From assembly GCF_032854445.1 (NCBI RefSeq), contig NC_088301.1, positions 49,287,116 through 49,351,115 on the forward strand: DNA of 64,000 bases, in the 5' to 3' direction. The notes below the pieces were generated by a model. The model had not been told where the DNA came from. It did no database searches and saw only the letters and a list, made by a program, of their open reading frames with translations. A program made the position numbers and the translations under genes. Shown here piece by piece: positions 46,301 through 58,864 of this stretch (its first letter is position 1; each line of letters opens with the position of its first letter). The DNA is from Liolophura sinensis (taxonomy: Eukaryota > Mollusca > Polyplacophora > Chitonida > Chitonidae).

Positions 46301-49300
46301 GCCCTGAAAAGTATTGATTGGTGTGGAAGTCTGTGTTGAGTGGGCAATTATGACAATAAGTGCTTGATGCAGCTGGAGAATGACCATATGATATATGAAT
46401 GGGCATAATCCAAATTGCATTTATAAAAGATTGGAAATAGCTGTTATGTTGTGTATTATATATCATGTATTAAAATATATTATGTTATATTGCTGTCAAG
46501 AATGCTATGTATGGAAACCGTTTCTTTGCCTATCCATTTTACTTGTTTCAACACCATGAACATTTGCATTTGGAAAACTCTGCCTGCAGCCTTGTGCTCA
46601 AATAATGGACACCTCCAGTCAACTGTTAATATATATATATATACAGCAACATGTCAATGTAAGAAATTGTTTGTTTTCATTATTTGGCTTGTAAAAATGA
46701 AATGAATTATCTATAGTATATTTCAAGTAGCATTCTTCAAGAGGCAGATTGTTTTTGTGTTTTGTCCCTCTGTTGTGTGAAAATTTTGTGTGGTTTAACA
46801 CTTTGCTAGAAAAAATAATGTACAAAACTTACTGATTTTGGAGAAATTGAGTGTGTAAATTTTGACTGCTTTTGAGATCACAGGTACATGTATGACCAAA
46901 AGTTTCTGGGCAAGGGTTTTCAACTTGAGCCCTAAGCCTGTCAGGTCAAAGTGATGCATGTTATTAGGGTGAATATTTCATGACTAAAGGCCCTAACAGG
47001 AAAAGTTTCATAAAATGCAATTCAGTACTTTTGTAGACAGTAGACTAATTTTTTCAGGTGCTGGTGAAATTTCATCTTGTCTGGAGGGCCTCCCTGTGTC
47101 AGTGCATTTTTCTACTGTGAATGGTTTTCTTGATGACCAGATGAAGTACCTTGTACCTTACATGTTTTAGATAATTTCAGGATACATGCATCCTGATCAT
47201 AAAATATGTTTTTTTTTTTTTTTAAATTATAGTACATGCATCTTCTTTTCTTTAGCGAAGTCAAACGCTGTCAACACAAACATCAAGGGGGGGTAACTTT
47301 GGAAATATTTTACAAGTACATGCCAGGCGCTCCTTGCATTTGAATTCAAGTGTTTGTCTGTGTCCTGAAAACGGACTCTTTAAAAAAATCAAACAAAGGC
47401 TTTTTTTTTTAAAAATCACCTTTTTTCAAAAAAAGTTATTAAAACTCAAATTTGGAGTTTGTCTTTCATACTTAACTATCAACGAGTTTGGTATTTCACA
47501 TAAACGTAAGGGAGGTAACTTCATAATAACAAGAGGGTTAGTGCGCTTAGTGTAGTTGCTAAAGTCTCCATGCAGAGGTTAACCTTAGAGGTAGTGTGTA
47601 GAAGTTGGGGAAGAGTACTTATGAGGAGAGTTTGCTGCTTCGAACGAACAAGGCAATAATGGTGGAACAGAAAGGTGGGGCTGGAGTAGTGGCCGAAAAC
47701 GTGGCAAGGGTTCCAACTGCAGATATGTAAAAAAGCTGATAGAAGGCAAGAATCAGACAAGTTATCAGAATGTTCTACAGCCCACCTACTTCGAATATCT
47801 TCCGAAGGAAAACAGCAGACAAAAGAGGACATCAGCTGCATAGCTGATGACTTAATACAGAGCTGCCCCAATATGTATCTGTGAACGCTGTTCTAATTCT
47901 TATCACAGGTAGTTATGATACATTGTGTTTTTGTTCCTGTCTTTGTCCTAGTTTTGGGGACATGACCCAAAAACACTTAAATTCGTCCAAAAATACAGCC
48001 TAAAAAGTGAACATTTTTTGCTTACCCAACATATTACACAATGTTAATGACCTGTTCAAAAGATGGTAGTCTATACAAACACTGTATCTTATCCTATTAG
48101 AGGTGCTAGTTTCCAGGGCCTGGGCAGATTCTGGAGCCTGGTCTTCTGTGATTCATTTCTCTGTGCACAAGTCAAATAAGGATACAACTTTAAAATCCTG
48201 GATATAACTCTGAGTAAAGGCTTGAACATTGAAGGTTGCATGTTTATTGTTACAGCACCCAAAAGTAATTTGTTGACACATTCATGTTTAATAATCAGAA
48301 CGGTGATATATGTCCAGTCTGAAGTAAAATGGACAGCAAGAAGAGTTGTAACGTGATGAAGACTTACAAATACTATTATTTGCTTGAAGTACTGTGCAGC
48401 TTGGTGTGAGGCCATTCTACCCCTGACATGGGGCTGCCTCCACCAAGAAGATTATTTCCCTGTTTTGGTCAAATTACTTACATTGCTTACACTGGTAGTT
48501 AATGCCTGTCATCTACTTACCATGTCAGAAGCCATATTAAAGTGATCTTCAAAACATTTAAGACAATTTTGTTTGAGGACAACTGTTTGATGCAAATGTC
48601 ACATATTTCTACTGACTCTTAATTTTCTATAACAAATGCGAACAAAGGGGCCTTCATGGTCAAGGGGTTATCATATTTGTGCTGTATAAAGACTCAAGAG
48701 CCCCTCAACAAAGGGGCAGTCATTTCAAGAAGTGATAGCATTTATCATGAGAACAAATAATGTGGAATAAAAAATGGTGATCACCAAAATACTATATTGT
48801 CTAATGAACACAACACCAACAGTAGTATGACATCACAGTGTGCAGCTAGAGCACATGCATCATAGATATAACCATTCAAGTTACAGATATTTGAATATCA
48901 GAGCTGAAGCTTTTGATTTAAACTGTTGCTAGCTACCTTAAATGATAAGGGACTGTTTTAACAGCTTAGTTAGTATTCATGCTTGCATTTACACATACAT
49001 CAGTTGTGGTTCTGTATCTGCTGTAACAGGTATATTAACACAGATCAGTTTATCTGTTTTTCTTTATGATGATGATGATGTGTTCACTAGCATGCATGTA
49101 CATGTAACAAGTGATCTGAATGTATTTCTTGATGTACCCTTTTTACCAAACGTTTGCTGTGACATATTGGTTTCTGAGGCAGGCAGCTTCTTGTGAAACA
49201 GGCAGACTATAGGTGGTTATTTCACAACTAGCATTGTCGTTCTAGAATGTACAAGAGCCGTAGAATTATTGTCAAGAGTTGCTGCGATGTTAAGAGATCG

Positions 49301-52300
49301 TTCATTTTCTATATATATAAGTCATTGTCTATATGCATATTGATCAATATGACTAAAAATTACTGAACAGCAGTAGAATTGATCATTCTGACCAGTGTGG
49401 GGAAAATGACTTTGTTGCAGTTATATATAGTATCCTTAACATTTAAAGTTAAAGCCACTTTTTATACACTCCTGCCATTAGATGGAGCATATTATGTTAT
49501 AGCGATTTTCTTCATATGTCCATCCGTTCGTATTCGTGTTATAATTCCAACACTTTTCTGCATAGAGTTTTCATTTTTGGTGGATATATATATACACAGA
49601 TGACGATGTGCCGCGACTCACATTTGCCCATTTTCATGGTTGACATGGTAACCAGATAGCCTTTTCCATATGTATACTATGTAAATAGATACGATTTCAT
49701 ATCCGGGGTATAACTCTAACTGTTTCCAGTGTAGAATTTAAATTTTTGATGGATACAAATATACCAGACATGATTTTTTTCCGCTTTTTCTTTGTTCAAT
49801 TTCGATTAATTTACCTGTTTTCCGTTTTTTTCTGTGTAGTAACATTTTACTACAGTTCCGATTTATTTCCTCAAAATAAAGTCGAAGATTCTGTCAATTT
49901 GCCGATGCATGGCTACCGAAATCTGGCATTGCCGGAGGTTATAATGTTATCTGAATGGAGTCTATTGTCCAGTCAGATCGTGTGTTTCATTAAGCCGAAC
50001 TGTTTCAACCAATCGAGAACAAGATACCATTATTCGAAGGCAGAAGCAGAGCCAGCCCGGTCAAAAATGGCGGCAACGTCTCGGAGTATCGTGGATCGAT
50101 CAGATAAAGATTTTGATGTGCGTACAGTGGACAAGGGGTTGAAAAACATCTGGAGGTGGGATTGGCTTGAACGGAAGGTCGAAGGGGAATACGTGGGAAA
50201 ATTCATGAGGAAGATAACATCCGCCGGTTTGGCTTTCTGTGAGTTGTGCCACAAAGATGTGCATTATGGGGGTTGCGGATGGAAGGCGCTAGCACAGTTG
50301 TATTCTGTGCCATAACATGCCAATCTAAACATTTGACTGAAAATGACCTGTACACTGCTAACAATGTCTGAACCAGAAAAAATCTGTTACATGTATTAAA
50401 TTTTGGCTTTGGTACAAAAATGCATTATTCTCTCTGTCCAGAAGATTAGAGTTCTGTGGGGACAAAGCAGATGGGAAAATCTGTAAATCAGAAAACAATG
50501 TTGGTTTTCTTCATATTTTACAGGATTCTAGTTTGATTTTAATAGCCAAAAACGTCCCAGAATCCATTTTCAGCCACGCAGATTTTTCTACCTTCCGCGG
50601 CCTAGGCGGCCCCTGGACCCCGGCCTTTTTGGGCTATGATAGTAAATTTCAGCTATTTTCTTGATTCACCACAATCATGTCTGATATACGCAGATGACGA
50701 TGTGTCACTACTCACATTTGTCCATTTTCGGGGTTGTCATGAAAACCAGATAGCCATTTTCCTCATATGAACTACATAAATAGAAATGATTTTGTGTTCA
50801 GGCTACAACTTCAACTGTTTTCCACGATGAAGATTCCGCTCAGGGGTTATACTCACCACAGTGCTGCTGGCATTCTTTCATACATTTCAAACAAATGCAT
50901 ATGTTGGGAAATGTGTTGTGTTCACCTGAACTCTTGCTTACAATGCTAACATTAACTTCAGTTTAAAAGTAAAGTACAATGTACATGTGTGGGTGCTTGG
51001 CATGAGTGTCAGTGCTATTGTGTTTCCAAAACCAGAGATGCAAGCAAGCTGAATGCCATTATGGTGAGACTTATTAGCTCCATATATGCATACAAATGCT
51101 TCAAGAACATGTAGTCATCATATTACTATCTGTCTGGCATCGGCATAGAAAGCAGCTGCCAGGCAGGTGCTCTTATTATTATGTTATCGAGTTTTGTCTG
51201 TTATGTAGAACATTTTGGTATTGGAAAGCCAAATGGATTTGTACAATGTAGTTCTTGCAGTTTGGCTAATATTACAGCACAATCAGCACTACAAGTCTGC
51301 AACACAAACAGAAATTTTTTGGTGAGGGCTGCAACTGGATGCCTAGTTGCATGCAAGGTAGTACTTATAGTTAAAAATATATTTGCAAGTGCTATGCTAT
51401 TTAGAATTGTAAGCCACAACTTGGACGATAGGAGTGGTCTAAGTAAAACATTTCATGCAAGTAAATGTATTTATAAATAGAATAACCTCTATTGAAAGAA
51501 ATGGCTGTACATTAAATACAGTTCAACTGCATGGCTTATTCATAAAGTGGCCTCAAGCCTCAAATATTAGGCTTTAGTGAAGAATGTGTAGGTTGGAAGA
51601 GAACCAGAGTAATTACGTACACATGTACATGTGTGTTAATTACTGTGAAGTTAAATGTTTAACAATATTATGTAAAAAAGCTCACTACTTTTTGAAGGGT
51701 TATCACATTTAACCTTATGAGAACACTACATGTAATTTGGCTTATCAGCAAGACTGGTGTATAGTTTTGATTGAGCCAGCTTTAAAAAAATCCCTATTTA
51801 GTTGGGTGGACCAGAAGACATATTTTGAAATGCCATACCTTATCCATTTTGAAGTTACTATGTGTACATTATCCATGTACATGTATCTCTTTGTTATAGG
51901 ACTACATGTACATGTTCTGCATGTGTGCTGTTCTCTTATGGCAGGGAGAGCATTTGTGGAATGAAAACCGTGTTGATTATCTGAAGTAATGTAAGACAGT
52001 TACATCATGCCTACACTTATTTTATTTCCTTTATTGTACTCATACATGTACATGTTCATATGCTTCCCTAAATGTATGCATGCACAGTATCACTGATGCA
52101 AATAGAATTGGCAGTCACCCAAATTACCAGGATGAAAGCTGTCTACAACACCCTGTATTTTAAGGTGTCTGTCAGCCAATGTCATAGATCTCTGCGCATG
52201 ATGTAGTTTAGCAATACTACTCTGTTGCCAGTGGGCCATATCTCCTCCATTCCTGTAATTTGAGCATAATCAAAGTTAATATATGCTTTTTGATCATGCT

Positions 52301-55300
52301 GATACATTAACCTGTACCAGATTCAAGGGTTGAAATTTACACATCCATAGTATATACATAATTGATAGATCTTTTCAGTATCATTCTGTTGACTGTCACA
52401 TGGAGTGTCAATGTAAACCACTGAAATCTTATAACATTTGTGAAATAAATTATGAATTAATTAAAGACCAGAATTGCCCTCATAGTACTTGACATTAGAA
52501 GTACCAGTTGGCAATGTAATACTAGTATATGGTGTTACAAAATCATGCATGTACATGTAAGCTTTATTGTAAAGGGCATATATTGAAATAATAAGTACAT
52601 GTACCTATGTTCATTATTGTAGTGATAGTGAAGCATTCTTGCATGTACATGTATCTGTCACTTGAGATGACTTGAGATGCTGTAAAAACAATGCCTTAAG
52701 CATAAAAGTTCAAGATTGTTCATTAACAAAATTGCTTGGCATTTTCATAAACTCTTACATTTCATTTCATATGCCGAAAAAATCAACTTCTTGGAAATTT
52801 GAGGCAGAAGAAGGTTTATTTGGATTTGAAGACAGAAAAACTTTTTTTCATAGGTATATTTTGCCACATTTTTGATTACTGTAGTTCAGTATGGAGAACT
52901 TGTACACAGTTACTTATTGACAGATTAGGGGCCTCTGTGGCTAAGTTGGTCAGCATGCTAGTGCAGCATAATGACCCAGGAGCCTCTCACCAGCCAGTTC
53001 AAGTTCAGCTCAGGCTGGCTTTCTCTCCGGCCATACATGGGAAGGTCTGGCAGTAATAAGCGGATGGTCATGGGTTTTCACTGGGCTTTGACAGGTTTCC
53101 TCACCCCATAATGCTGGTTGCCGTCGTATAAGTGAAATATTCTTGAGTACAGTGTAAAACACCAATCAGATAAATAAATAAATATTGACACACTATTTAA
53201 GCTTCAAAAGAGAGCAGCTAAAATTATTTTACACTGTAAACTACATACTTTCAACTACAAACTGCAGCTGTTTTCATGTTTTAAAAAATTGGAATTGTAT
53301 TTACTGTTTAATGTACATTGTGTAATGTTCATGTATTGCTATAGAGGGCCTCTGGGAAGAGCAAATGATTCATTTTAACAGAGCTACTTTCTTTAAGTAA
53401 AGGTTTCATTCATTCATTCATTTACTCACTAAAAGAAAGTTTATCAGACAGGGAGGCTCACGGGGCAGTCACACTCTCTGTTCTCTTCTCATTGAACCAT
53501 CCCATTGGCTTCATTCGGGCCTGTGACCATGGATCATTTTAGCTCAGTTACTCAGTGTGTGTGTGTAAATGTATGTGTGGCCATGGTCAGTGAGAGTGGC
53601 TGACTGTTAAATGCATTGTGGTTCACATGCAGAGCTTCTGCATCTCGTCCTAGATCCACTTTGCACCAGTCCAGGCCCCCTGGGACCCTGCTACTACCTC
53701 ACAGCAGGACCGTTACTATGGCCGCATTGATCAGTATTGAACTGCCTCGGAGCCAATAAGCACTGAAGCTAATGTGGGCTTACTGCCAACTGCATACTGT
53801 ACCTTCCTTAAGTCATTCAATACATATGCAATTGCTAGATGTGTTAAATACATGTAATTCTTAACCTGATAAGGGCAGTTTAACATTGGTTAGTACTTGT
53901 TATTGTATACATGTATTAGTGTATATCAGTAAATAATGTACGCTTACACAGCATGAATTAATATCAACATCTGCTTAAATGTAATTTTTATGAATTGGCC
54001 TGTACATGTATCTCATGTGTAGGCAAAGGTTCATTAGTACTACATCCAATGATAAAGGAAAAGGATTGTATTGTTTACACCACTCTTAAATTTGTTTAAA
54101 TGTGTTTAGCTATTAGTTGTAGCAATTGGTTTTGTTTGGTATTCAATACCCATGCAGTTACCCTGGATTTCCTGAGTTTGCAGACAAAGGAAATGAACCA
54201 ATTAGTCATTTGGCCTGGGTGGATATTGAGTATAATGAAAGCCTGTTACACAATTTACTGGGTTGGGAAGAAAGTACAGTCCAGCTGGTGAATGAAATTA
54301 TGTTCTGAAACTTTCATTGAAAATCAAGTTATGTGTCTGATACATTCACTATAAATGCCTTAACTTTTAGTCACCACCTCAGTCACATTTGTACGGTATT
54401 GTGCTAGGAGAAAATAAAACAGTCTAAAGGAAGACAATACCTGGCTAAAACATATTTCAACCAAATGCAGAACTCTCAAGCCTTCTGAGGGTGCGTCCCC
54501 ATACATGTATATCCATTCTGTTCATTCATGAAAAATAAACCCAAAAAACGAATCAGATCTACGCTAATCGTTTTTCCATCATTTAAATGCTAATTTGAAA
54601 CAGCTTGGTGAGAAAGGTGAAGGAAAAATGAGTAAAAATGATGTATTCTGAAACATTTTGCGCATGAATACAGTAACAGACTGACCTACCAGCTGATGCA
54701 CTCACAACAGGATATTAATCCCTAAGACGGCGGGCAAGATAGCAGTCCGCGGGAGCTCCCACTACCACATGTTCATTCGTTGCAACAACAACAACATGTT
54801 AACTGGCAAGAACAGATTAAGTTACGTATTTTGTCTGCATACCCTTTTTACAGGATCAAATACAATAGTATGCTACATGAAATGCTCAAACTGATTGACG
54901 GACGTCTCTGTTTTTTTCTGTATCCGCACGTTTGTTTCAGATTCATAGAGAAGAGTGTAGCACTTGTGGTGATCGTCCTGGCCAGGTATAGGCCTGAACA
55001 TCTATCGAGGTGTGCTGGCCGTCAATGAACAATGCTTTTCACAGTGTGTAAGAAAAGTAATCCTCTGGTGTGAATTTTCTTGCAATGTTTTGTGTTCCCC
55101 TCGGGTTATTTTTAATAATTGTTTCCATCTCTATAATAAGGTATATTCTCAAATATCCGAATTATGACTTGATGATGCATATATACAGTTGTTAGGTCAT
55201 CCCATGGTGTGTGGTAAACTTCAACATGCTGACCTGACAAACCACACGAAGCTTTTCATCCTATAAACTCACTATGTGACTAGCACACACATATGGCTTG

Positions 55301-58047
55301 GCTTAACAGGGAAGGAGGCGACGGGGGGAGGAGGGGAGTGAGGTGGGGCATCAACGGACGCTAGGCCTACGACACTTACAAATCTGTGATGAAAACCTTA
55401 CACATTTTCAGTCCATGCACCAAGAGAAAGTTGTCCAAAAAAACTGCACGTAAATTTCGGTGTTAGAATTTGTGACGGTATTTTATTGTAACCTGTGTAC
55501 AATTTGATTGGTGCTTTATGCCATATTCAAGAATATTTCACTTTTACGACGGCGACCAGCATTATGGTAGAAGCAAACTGACCGAGCCCTGGCGACTTTT
55601 TGTTCTACGATATTGGTCAGATGTTTTCATTTTTGTTTCAAGGTTAAGAGCTGCAAACATCGGAGTGAACATAATTGTGTGTTTATTAATTGTTTACAAA
55701 GGTATATCGAGAACAAAATAAATAAATATAACAAATAAATTTGTTCAACAAGCTAGCAGTTTATATTTACATTCGATTTGGAAAGTGAAATTTGACGAGG
55801 TAAAACATGCAATGTACAAGCTGTGTGCAAACCTAAATACAGCAGTAGCAATTAGATTCAGATTCAGGGTTAGCCTACTTGTAGACCTAATTTTATTTGT
55901 CGGCAATGAACATAAATTGAAATGCGCTCCTTACTTTGGCACGTTTTTTTTTTGTACGCTATATACCTAAATACTTGCATTATCAGATTCTCTGGTAGTG
56001 TGTCGTTTAAAAAGATTTTGCATGCCAAACACTTTGATCCAATCCAGTGAAATGAACAAGTTTGAACAATATGCCGACCGGGCAGGTACGTTTGATTGTT
56101 GAACACCTGTCTGTACATATCTTATATGTCTGTGTAGCGACCATATTTATCAAGATAACACAACACCCAGTCTTATTTAATCTTCGTTCTGTTTCTCAGA
56201 AAGCTGCCAGTGTACATGTTGGCCTACATGCAGCTGTTATCGTTGTTGCTGTAATCTGTGTGGATCCAGGCTAATGCACCTTTTGATCCGAACCCCTGAC
56301 TCTCCTCAACACTCACCCTAGTTATAAGTTCTCTCCTGCTGCGCCATTTGTAAGTGTTGTATTAGGTGTCACAGACTACTTTTGAAGAAGTCCCGAATGA
56401 GCCATTTCAAATTGGTTTGTTTTTCTTGAGGATAAAACGAATGAAGCTTACACCATTCGTTTTTGTAGTTGGGCTTTTCATTTGCGAAAAGTGAAGAAAA
56501 ATGCAGGATATATGGGGACGCTCCCTAAAAAGTGTCATACTTTATTATTTTAATGAGATTTCACCGAATAACATGACGAAGAAAATCTTAATACTCCACA
56601 AACGGATGAGGTGAAACTAGATAGACATCTTGATAATTTTATCCAATCAAACACGTTGCTATCAGATTGTGCAGCCTAAGCTGTGGCTTTACCCATTCAC
56701 TCTATGAAGTGACAAGATAACTACTGCACATTACATCATTTTGAGGTTGTTTACAACGATTTAGTTACGTATAGCCGAGGGGCCATTTGATACATTGTTG
56801 TGGGACTGGTCTGTATCATTTAAGGACCACCACCAATGTAAAATTTGTTGATTTCCAAGCGGTGTAATACTGAACAACGGTGTCACAAATTACGTCAGAC
56901 AATAGCATACCTTCTTGACCCAGACTGCATTCATCTCCCTAGTAGACCCAAACCTACTTAGACACTGTTCAAATTATACAGATATATTTTTTTTCGTTCA
57001 TTTTACCATTTAGTCAGCAGTTTCTAAATAAATATCGGTCAGTGAAAAATTAAACTGGGTATGTCGAAGGTTGATGAGAATGAGAAGACGGCATCTCACC
57101 TCACAATGCTTAAATTTAATTAAAACTTATGATACAATTTTTTTCTCTAAGTTTATGAGATATAACTTTTCTCTTTCTTGCATACAAGGAATGATTTTCT
57201 GTTTTCTTATATAAAATCTGATGGCTGCAATAACTAGACTGCCTTGACTTTCTATCCTTATGTCAGGAGGCTAATCGGGTACATCAGTATGAAGGCTTTT
57301 ATACTTTAGATCCATCTACATGATCAAAATGATCTGTCATTTTGATCCATCCAATCATTTTGATCCATGCAATCAGATAAATCTGTTTTGTTCATGCATA
57401 GTTTCATGTCTGCATTTTCTGTTGTCTGTAACAGTTGGATAATGCTGATGAGCAAGCAGCACAAGTCAGAAGGGAATTAGATGGACGGCTACAAATGGTG
57501 GAGATTATGCACAGGGTAAGAAAAACTACATCGAATTTGGCATGGAATTTGTGTCATCCATTCTGATTTATTGTCTGCAACATGACATGTATACATGTGT
57601 GTATATGTAATTGTCTACTGCTTATATTATGAGCTTTCCTAAGGTGAAATAATGCGAAAAATATATTTATCCTTTAATAGTTAGTTGCAAAAAATCATAA
57701 AGAATTTGTGGGAATTGAACATGTACAGGAAGTATATTTTGTTCTGTCGTCTCTTAAACAAGGTCCGTATATAAAATGGGTATATCCATGTATGACTAGT
57801 CGGTCAGTCCCTCCCCCCCACCCCCCAAAAGAAATCAAGCCTATAACTGTTATCGTTTTGCATATATGATATACTTTTGTCAGACGAGAAAACATCCAAA
57901 ATTTGTGGTGAAGGAGATGGAGAGCATGTTTCTTGATGAACTTCAGTCAGCAATTAACCTTTTGATGGCTAACCTAGAGAGTTTACCGGTATCCAAAGGC
58001 AGTACAGACTCTAAATACTCACTACAGAAGCTGAAGCGCTACAACAG
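42559..58047 (+). CDS. CADPS: CADPS/CAPS, N-terminal exons 1-3 (partial)
   Basis: Calcium-dependent activator protein for secretion: a cytosolic PIP2- and SNARE-binding factor that primes dense-core vesicles for exocytosis in neurons and neuroendocrine cells. Exons 42559-43344, 57435-57515 and 57884-58047 encode residues 1-343. The start [14 protein letters not shown] matches vertebrate CADPS ([13 protein letters not shown]), which fixes the ATG despite a weak context. A Ser-rich linker, a charged helix ([14 protein letters not shown]) and the conserved [19 protein letters not shown] follow. The C2, PH and MUN domains are not in the window: the third intron runs past its end. All junctions are GT-AG and in frame (phases 0, 0, 2). 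Invertebrates usually have one gene for vertebrate CADPS and CADPS2. Confidence 0.97.
45366..45386 (+). other. G-rich tract
   Basis: G6-A-G8-AGGAGG: a short purine run with possible quadruplex or triplex character, inside CADPS intron 1. Confidence 0.4.
47209..47223. repeat. Homopolymer T15
   Basis: Run of T on the plus strand within CADPS intron 1. Confidence 0.9.
48646..48709 (+). repeat. Decayed SINE head, family A-like
   Basis: Reads GGGGCCTTCATGGTCAAGGGG, then GTTATCATATTTGTGCTG, then ACTCAAGAGCCCCTCAAC. The head of the full copy at 52927 reads GGGGCCTCTGTGGCTAAG and CCAGGAGCCTCTCACC. The order and spacing match with many substitutions and no tail, so this is an old copy or a related tRNA-derived element. 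Confidence 0.45.
49535..50835 (+). mobile_element. Probable DNA-transposon remnant
   Basis: A 135-150-base block near 49590-49740 recurs in the same orientation at about 50684-50835, roughly 1,094 bases away (shared order: CAGATGACGATGTG, CTCACATTTG, CCATTTTC, AACCAGATAGCC, and a TATAACT...CAACTGTTTTCC end). Within the first block a unit of about 170 bases repeats once more (GTGTTATAATTCCAACACTT near 49536 and GGGTATAACTCTAACTGTTT near 49705). Between the blocks sits an 82-codon frame with a half zinc finger. No transposase catalytic region or terminal inverted repeat was identified. Confidence 0.4.
50067..50315 (+). CDS. 82-residue frame with half zinc finger (BED-like?)
   Basis: Starts [13 protein letters not shown] in a good context (AAAAATGG) and has [19 protein letters not shown], a basic KFMRKITSA, then C-E-L-C in [20 protein letters not shown] and a stop soon after. 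The C-x2-C with following basic and aromatic residues resembles the first half of a BED/C2H2-type finger as seen in hAT/ZBED-like transposon-derived proteins, but the two His ligands expected about 20 residues later are absent. Composition is unlike the flanking intron (GC-richer). It could be a first exon, a truncated transposase or a pseudogene. The frame is open upstream to 49746, but that part looks non-coding (Phe- and Leu-rich). Family call is inference. Confidence 0.4.
   Translation: MAATSRSIVDRSDKDFDVRTVDKGLKNIWRWDWLERKVEGEYVGKFMRKITSAGLAFCELCHKDVHYGGCGWKALAQLYSVP
52927..53184 (+). repeat. SINE family A, full length
   Basis: Reference copy for this window. The head GGGGCCTCTGTGGCTAAGTT carries the A-box TGGCTAAGTTGG; a B-box-like AGTTCAAGTTC follows about 50 bases on. 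The body has GGCTTTCTCTCCGGCCATAC, GGTCATGGGTTTTCACTGGG and CCATAATGCTGGTTGCCGTC; the tail has ATAAGTGAAATATTCTTGAG, then AAAACACCAATC and (AAAT)n. About 258 bases. tRNA-derived, moved by reverse transcription. The name of the molluscan family cannot be given from sequence alone. Confidence 0.92.
53446..53800. other. GC-richer patch in CADPS intron 1
   Basis: About 350 bases noticeably richer in G and C than the surrounding intron (for example AGTCCAGGCCCCCTGGGACC, an imperfect palindrome around GGCCCCCTGGG), with short TG runs and many stops in all forward frames near 53550. No coding exon is supported. It could be an older insertion or a regulatory segment. Confidence 0.3.
55502..55592 (-). 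repeat. SINE family A tail fragment
   Basis: The plus strand reads ATTTGATTGGTGCTTTATGC, then TTCAAGAATATTTCACTTTT, then CGACCAGCATTATGGTAGAA and GACCGAGCCCTGG. Truncated at both ends relative to the full copy. Confidence 0.85.
57435..57515 (+). CDS. CADPS: CADPS exon 2
   Basis: 27 codons: [20 protein letters not shown], then MVEIMHR. Human CADPS has [20 protein letters not shown] followed by MADQIARERK. Acceptor GTAACAG, donor AGG|GTAAGA, phase 0 on both sides. Confidence 0.97.
57516..57883 (+). other. CADPS intron 2
   Basis: 368 bases, with a C-rich tract near 57811-57829; nothing else recognised. Confidence 0.9.
57884..58047 (+). CDS. CADPS: CADPS exon 3
   Basis: 54 codons plus two bases: [17 protein letters not shown], then [16 protein letters not shown], then LQKLKRYN. 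Human CADPS has [36 protein letters not shown] and LQKLKRSHN. Acceptor TTTGTCAG, donor ACAG|GTGAGT. Phase 2 out; the next exon should begin by completing an Arg or Ser codon. Confidence 0.97.
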
Positions 58048-58864
58048 GTGAGTTGACTTAAAACACACCATGTGCATGTCTGGGGATGTTGAAGTACATT
58101 TACTATGGATTGTTTTTAAACTCAGTTGCGGTACGCTCATATCATCAGCAAGAATACCTCACCATGCTTCAGTTCATTACTCCCGCTGAAAAACATGGGC
58201 TATTCTGTATTATAGGCCTATCTGGGGAATTCCCTTCGACATGAAATTTACAATCTGCATCAACCATTGAAAGGCGACTTCACACAACGGTTGTACTAAG
58301 AACGTTTACCTTGACAGTGATAGAATTTTCCTTACCAAGTTCGCCATCACCCTGTAGTATCTTGAAATCAATTGATAGTTATGCATTTACATTTTGACAT
58401 GACTGACTAGCAAGAATATTATAACAAGGGTATATCCTTACAACATTTGTCCAGCTCAGATGTGGAGTCATGTTGTTATAGATCTTTGAATTGTATCTCA
58501 TGACATAAGCCATCCAATAATATTTTGTGTATGGATTTTCCTTGTCATCAAAGTTGTTTGGCCATTTCTTTGGATCTCTGATAACTGGATCACCAATCTG
58601 TTTTAACGGAGAATGAGCCTATGTTTATCAGCGAGAGTAACAAACTGAATCATTGTGGGGTATCCTCATATATATTATGAGCGTACAGGTATGAAAGTAC
58701 AAATACATTATCTGTGACGTCTAACACTGAGAGATGAATCTTACCTGAAAGCACTTAGACAAAAAGTATTGAGTTAGACTATTTTTGCTGAGTTCGTAAG
58801 TCTTTGTAGAACAATATTTTTGGCTAGGCACAGGTAATATTATACCCAGAAACAGTGGAGACAA

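Larger units (their letters stand above)
43345..57434 (+). other. CADPS intron 1
   Basis: 14.1-kb intron. Contents listed separately: a G-rich stretch (45366), short SINE-like pieces (48646, 55502), a full SINE (52927), a probable transposon remnant with a half zinc finger (49535-50835), repeated ACATGTACATGT motifs and a GC-richer patch (53446-53800). The remaining sequence is AT-rich and shows no exon. Confidence 0.85.

Noticed and set aside
49746-50066. N-terminal extension of the half-zinc-finger frame
   Set aside because: Rich in Phe, Tyr and Ser with AT-rich codons and overlapping the repeat block; the ATG at 50067 has a better context and marks the change in composition.
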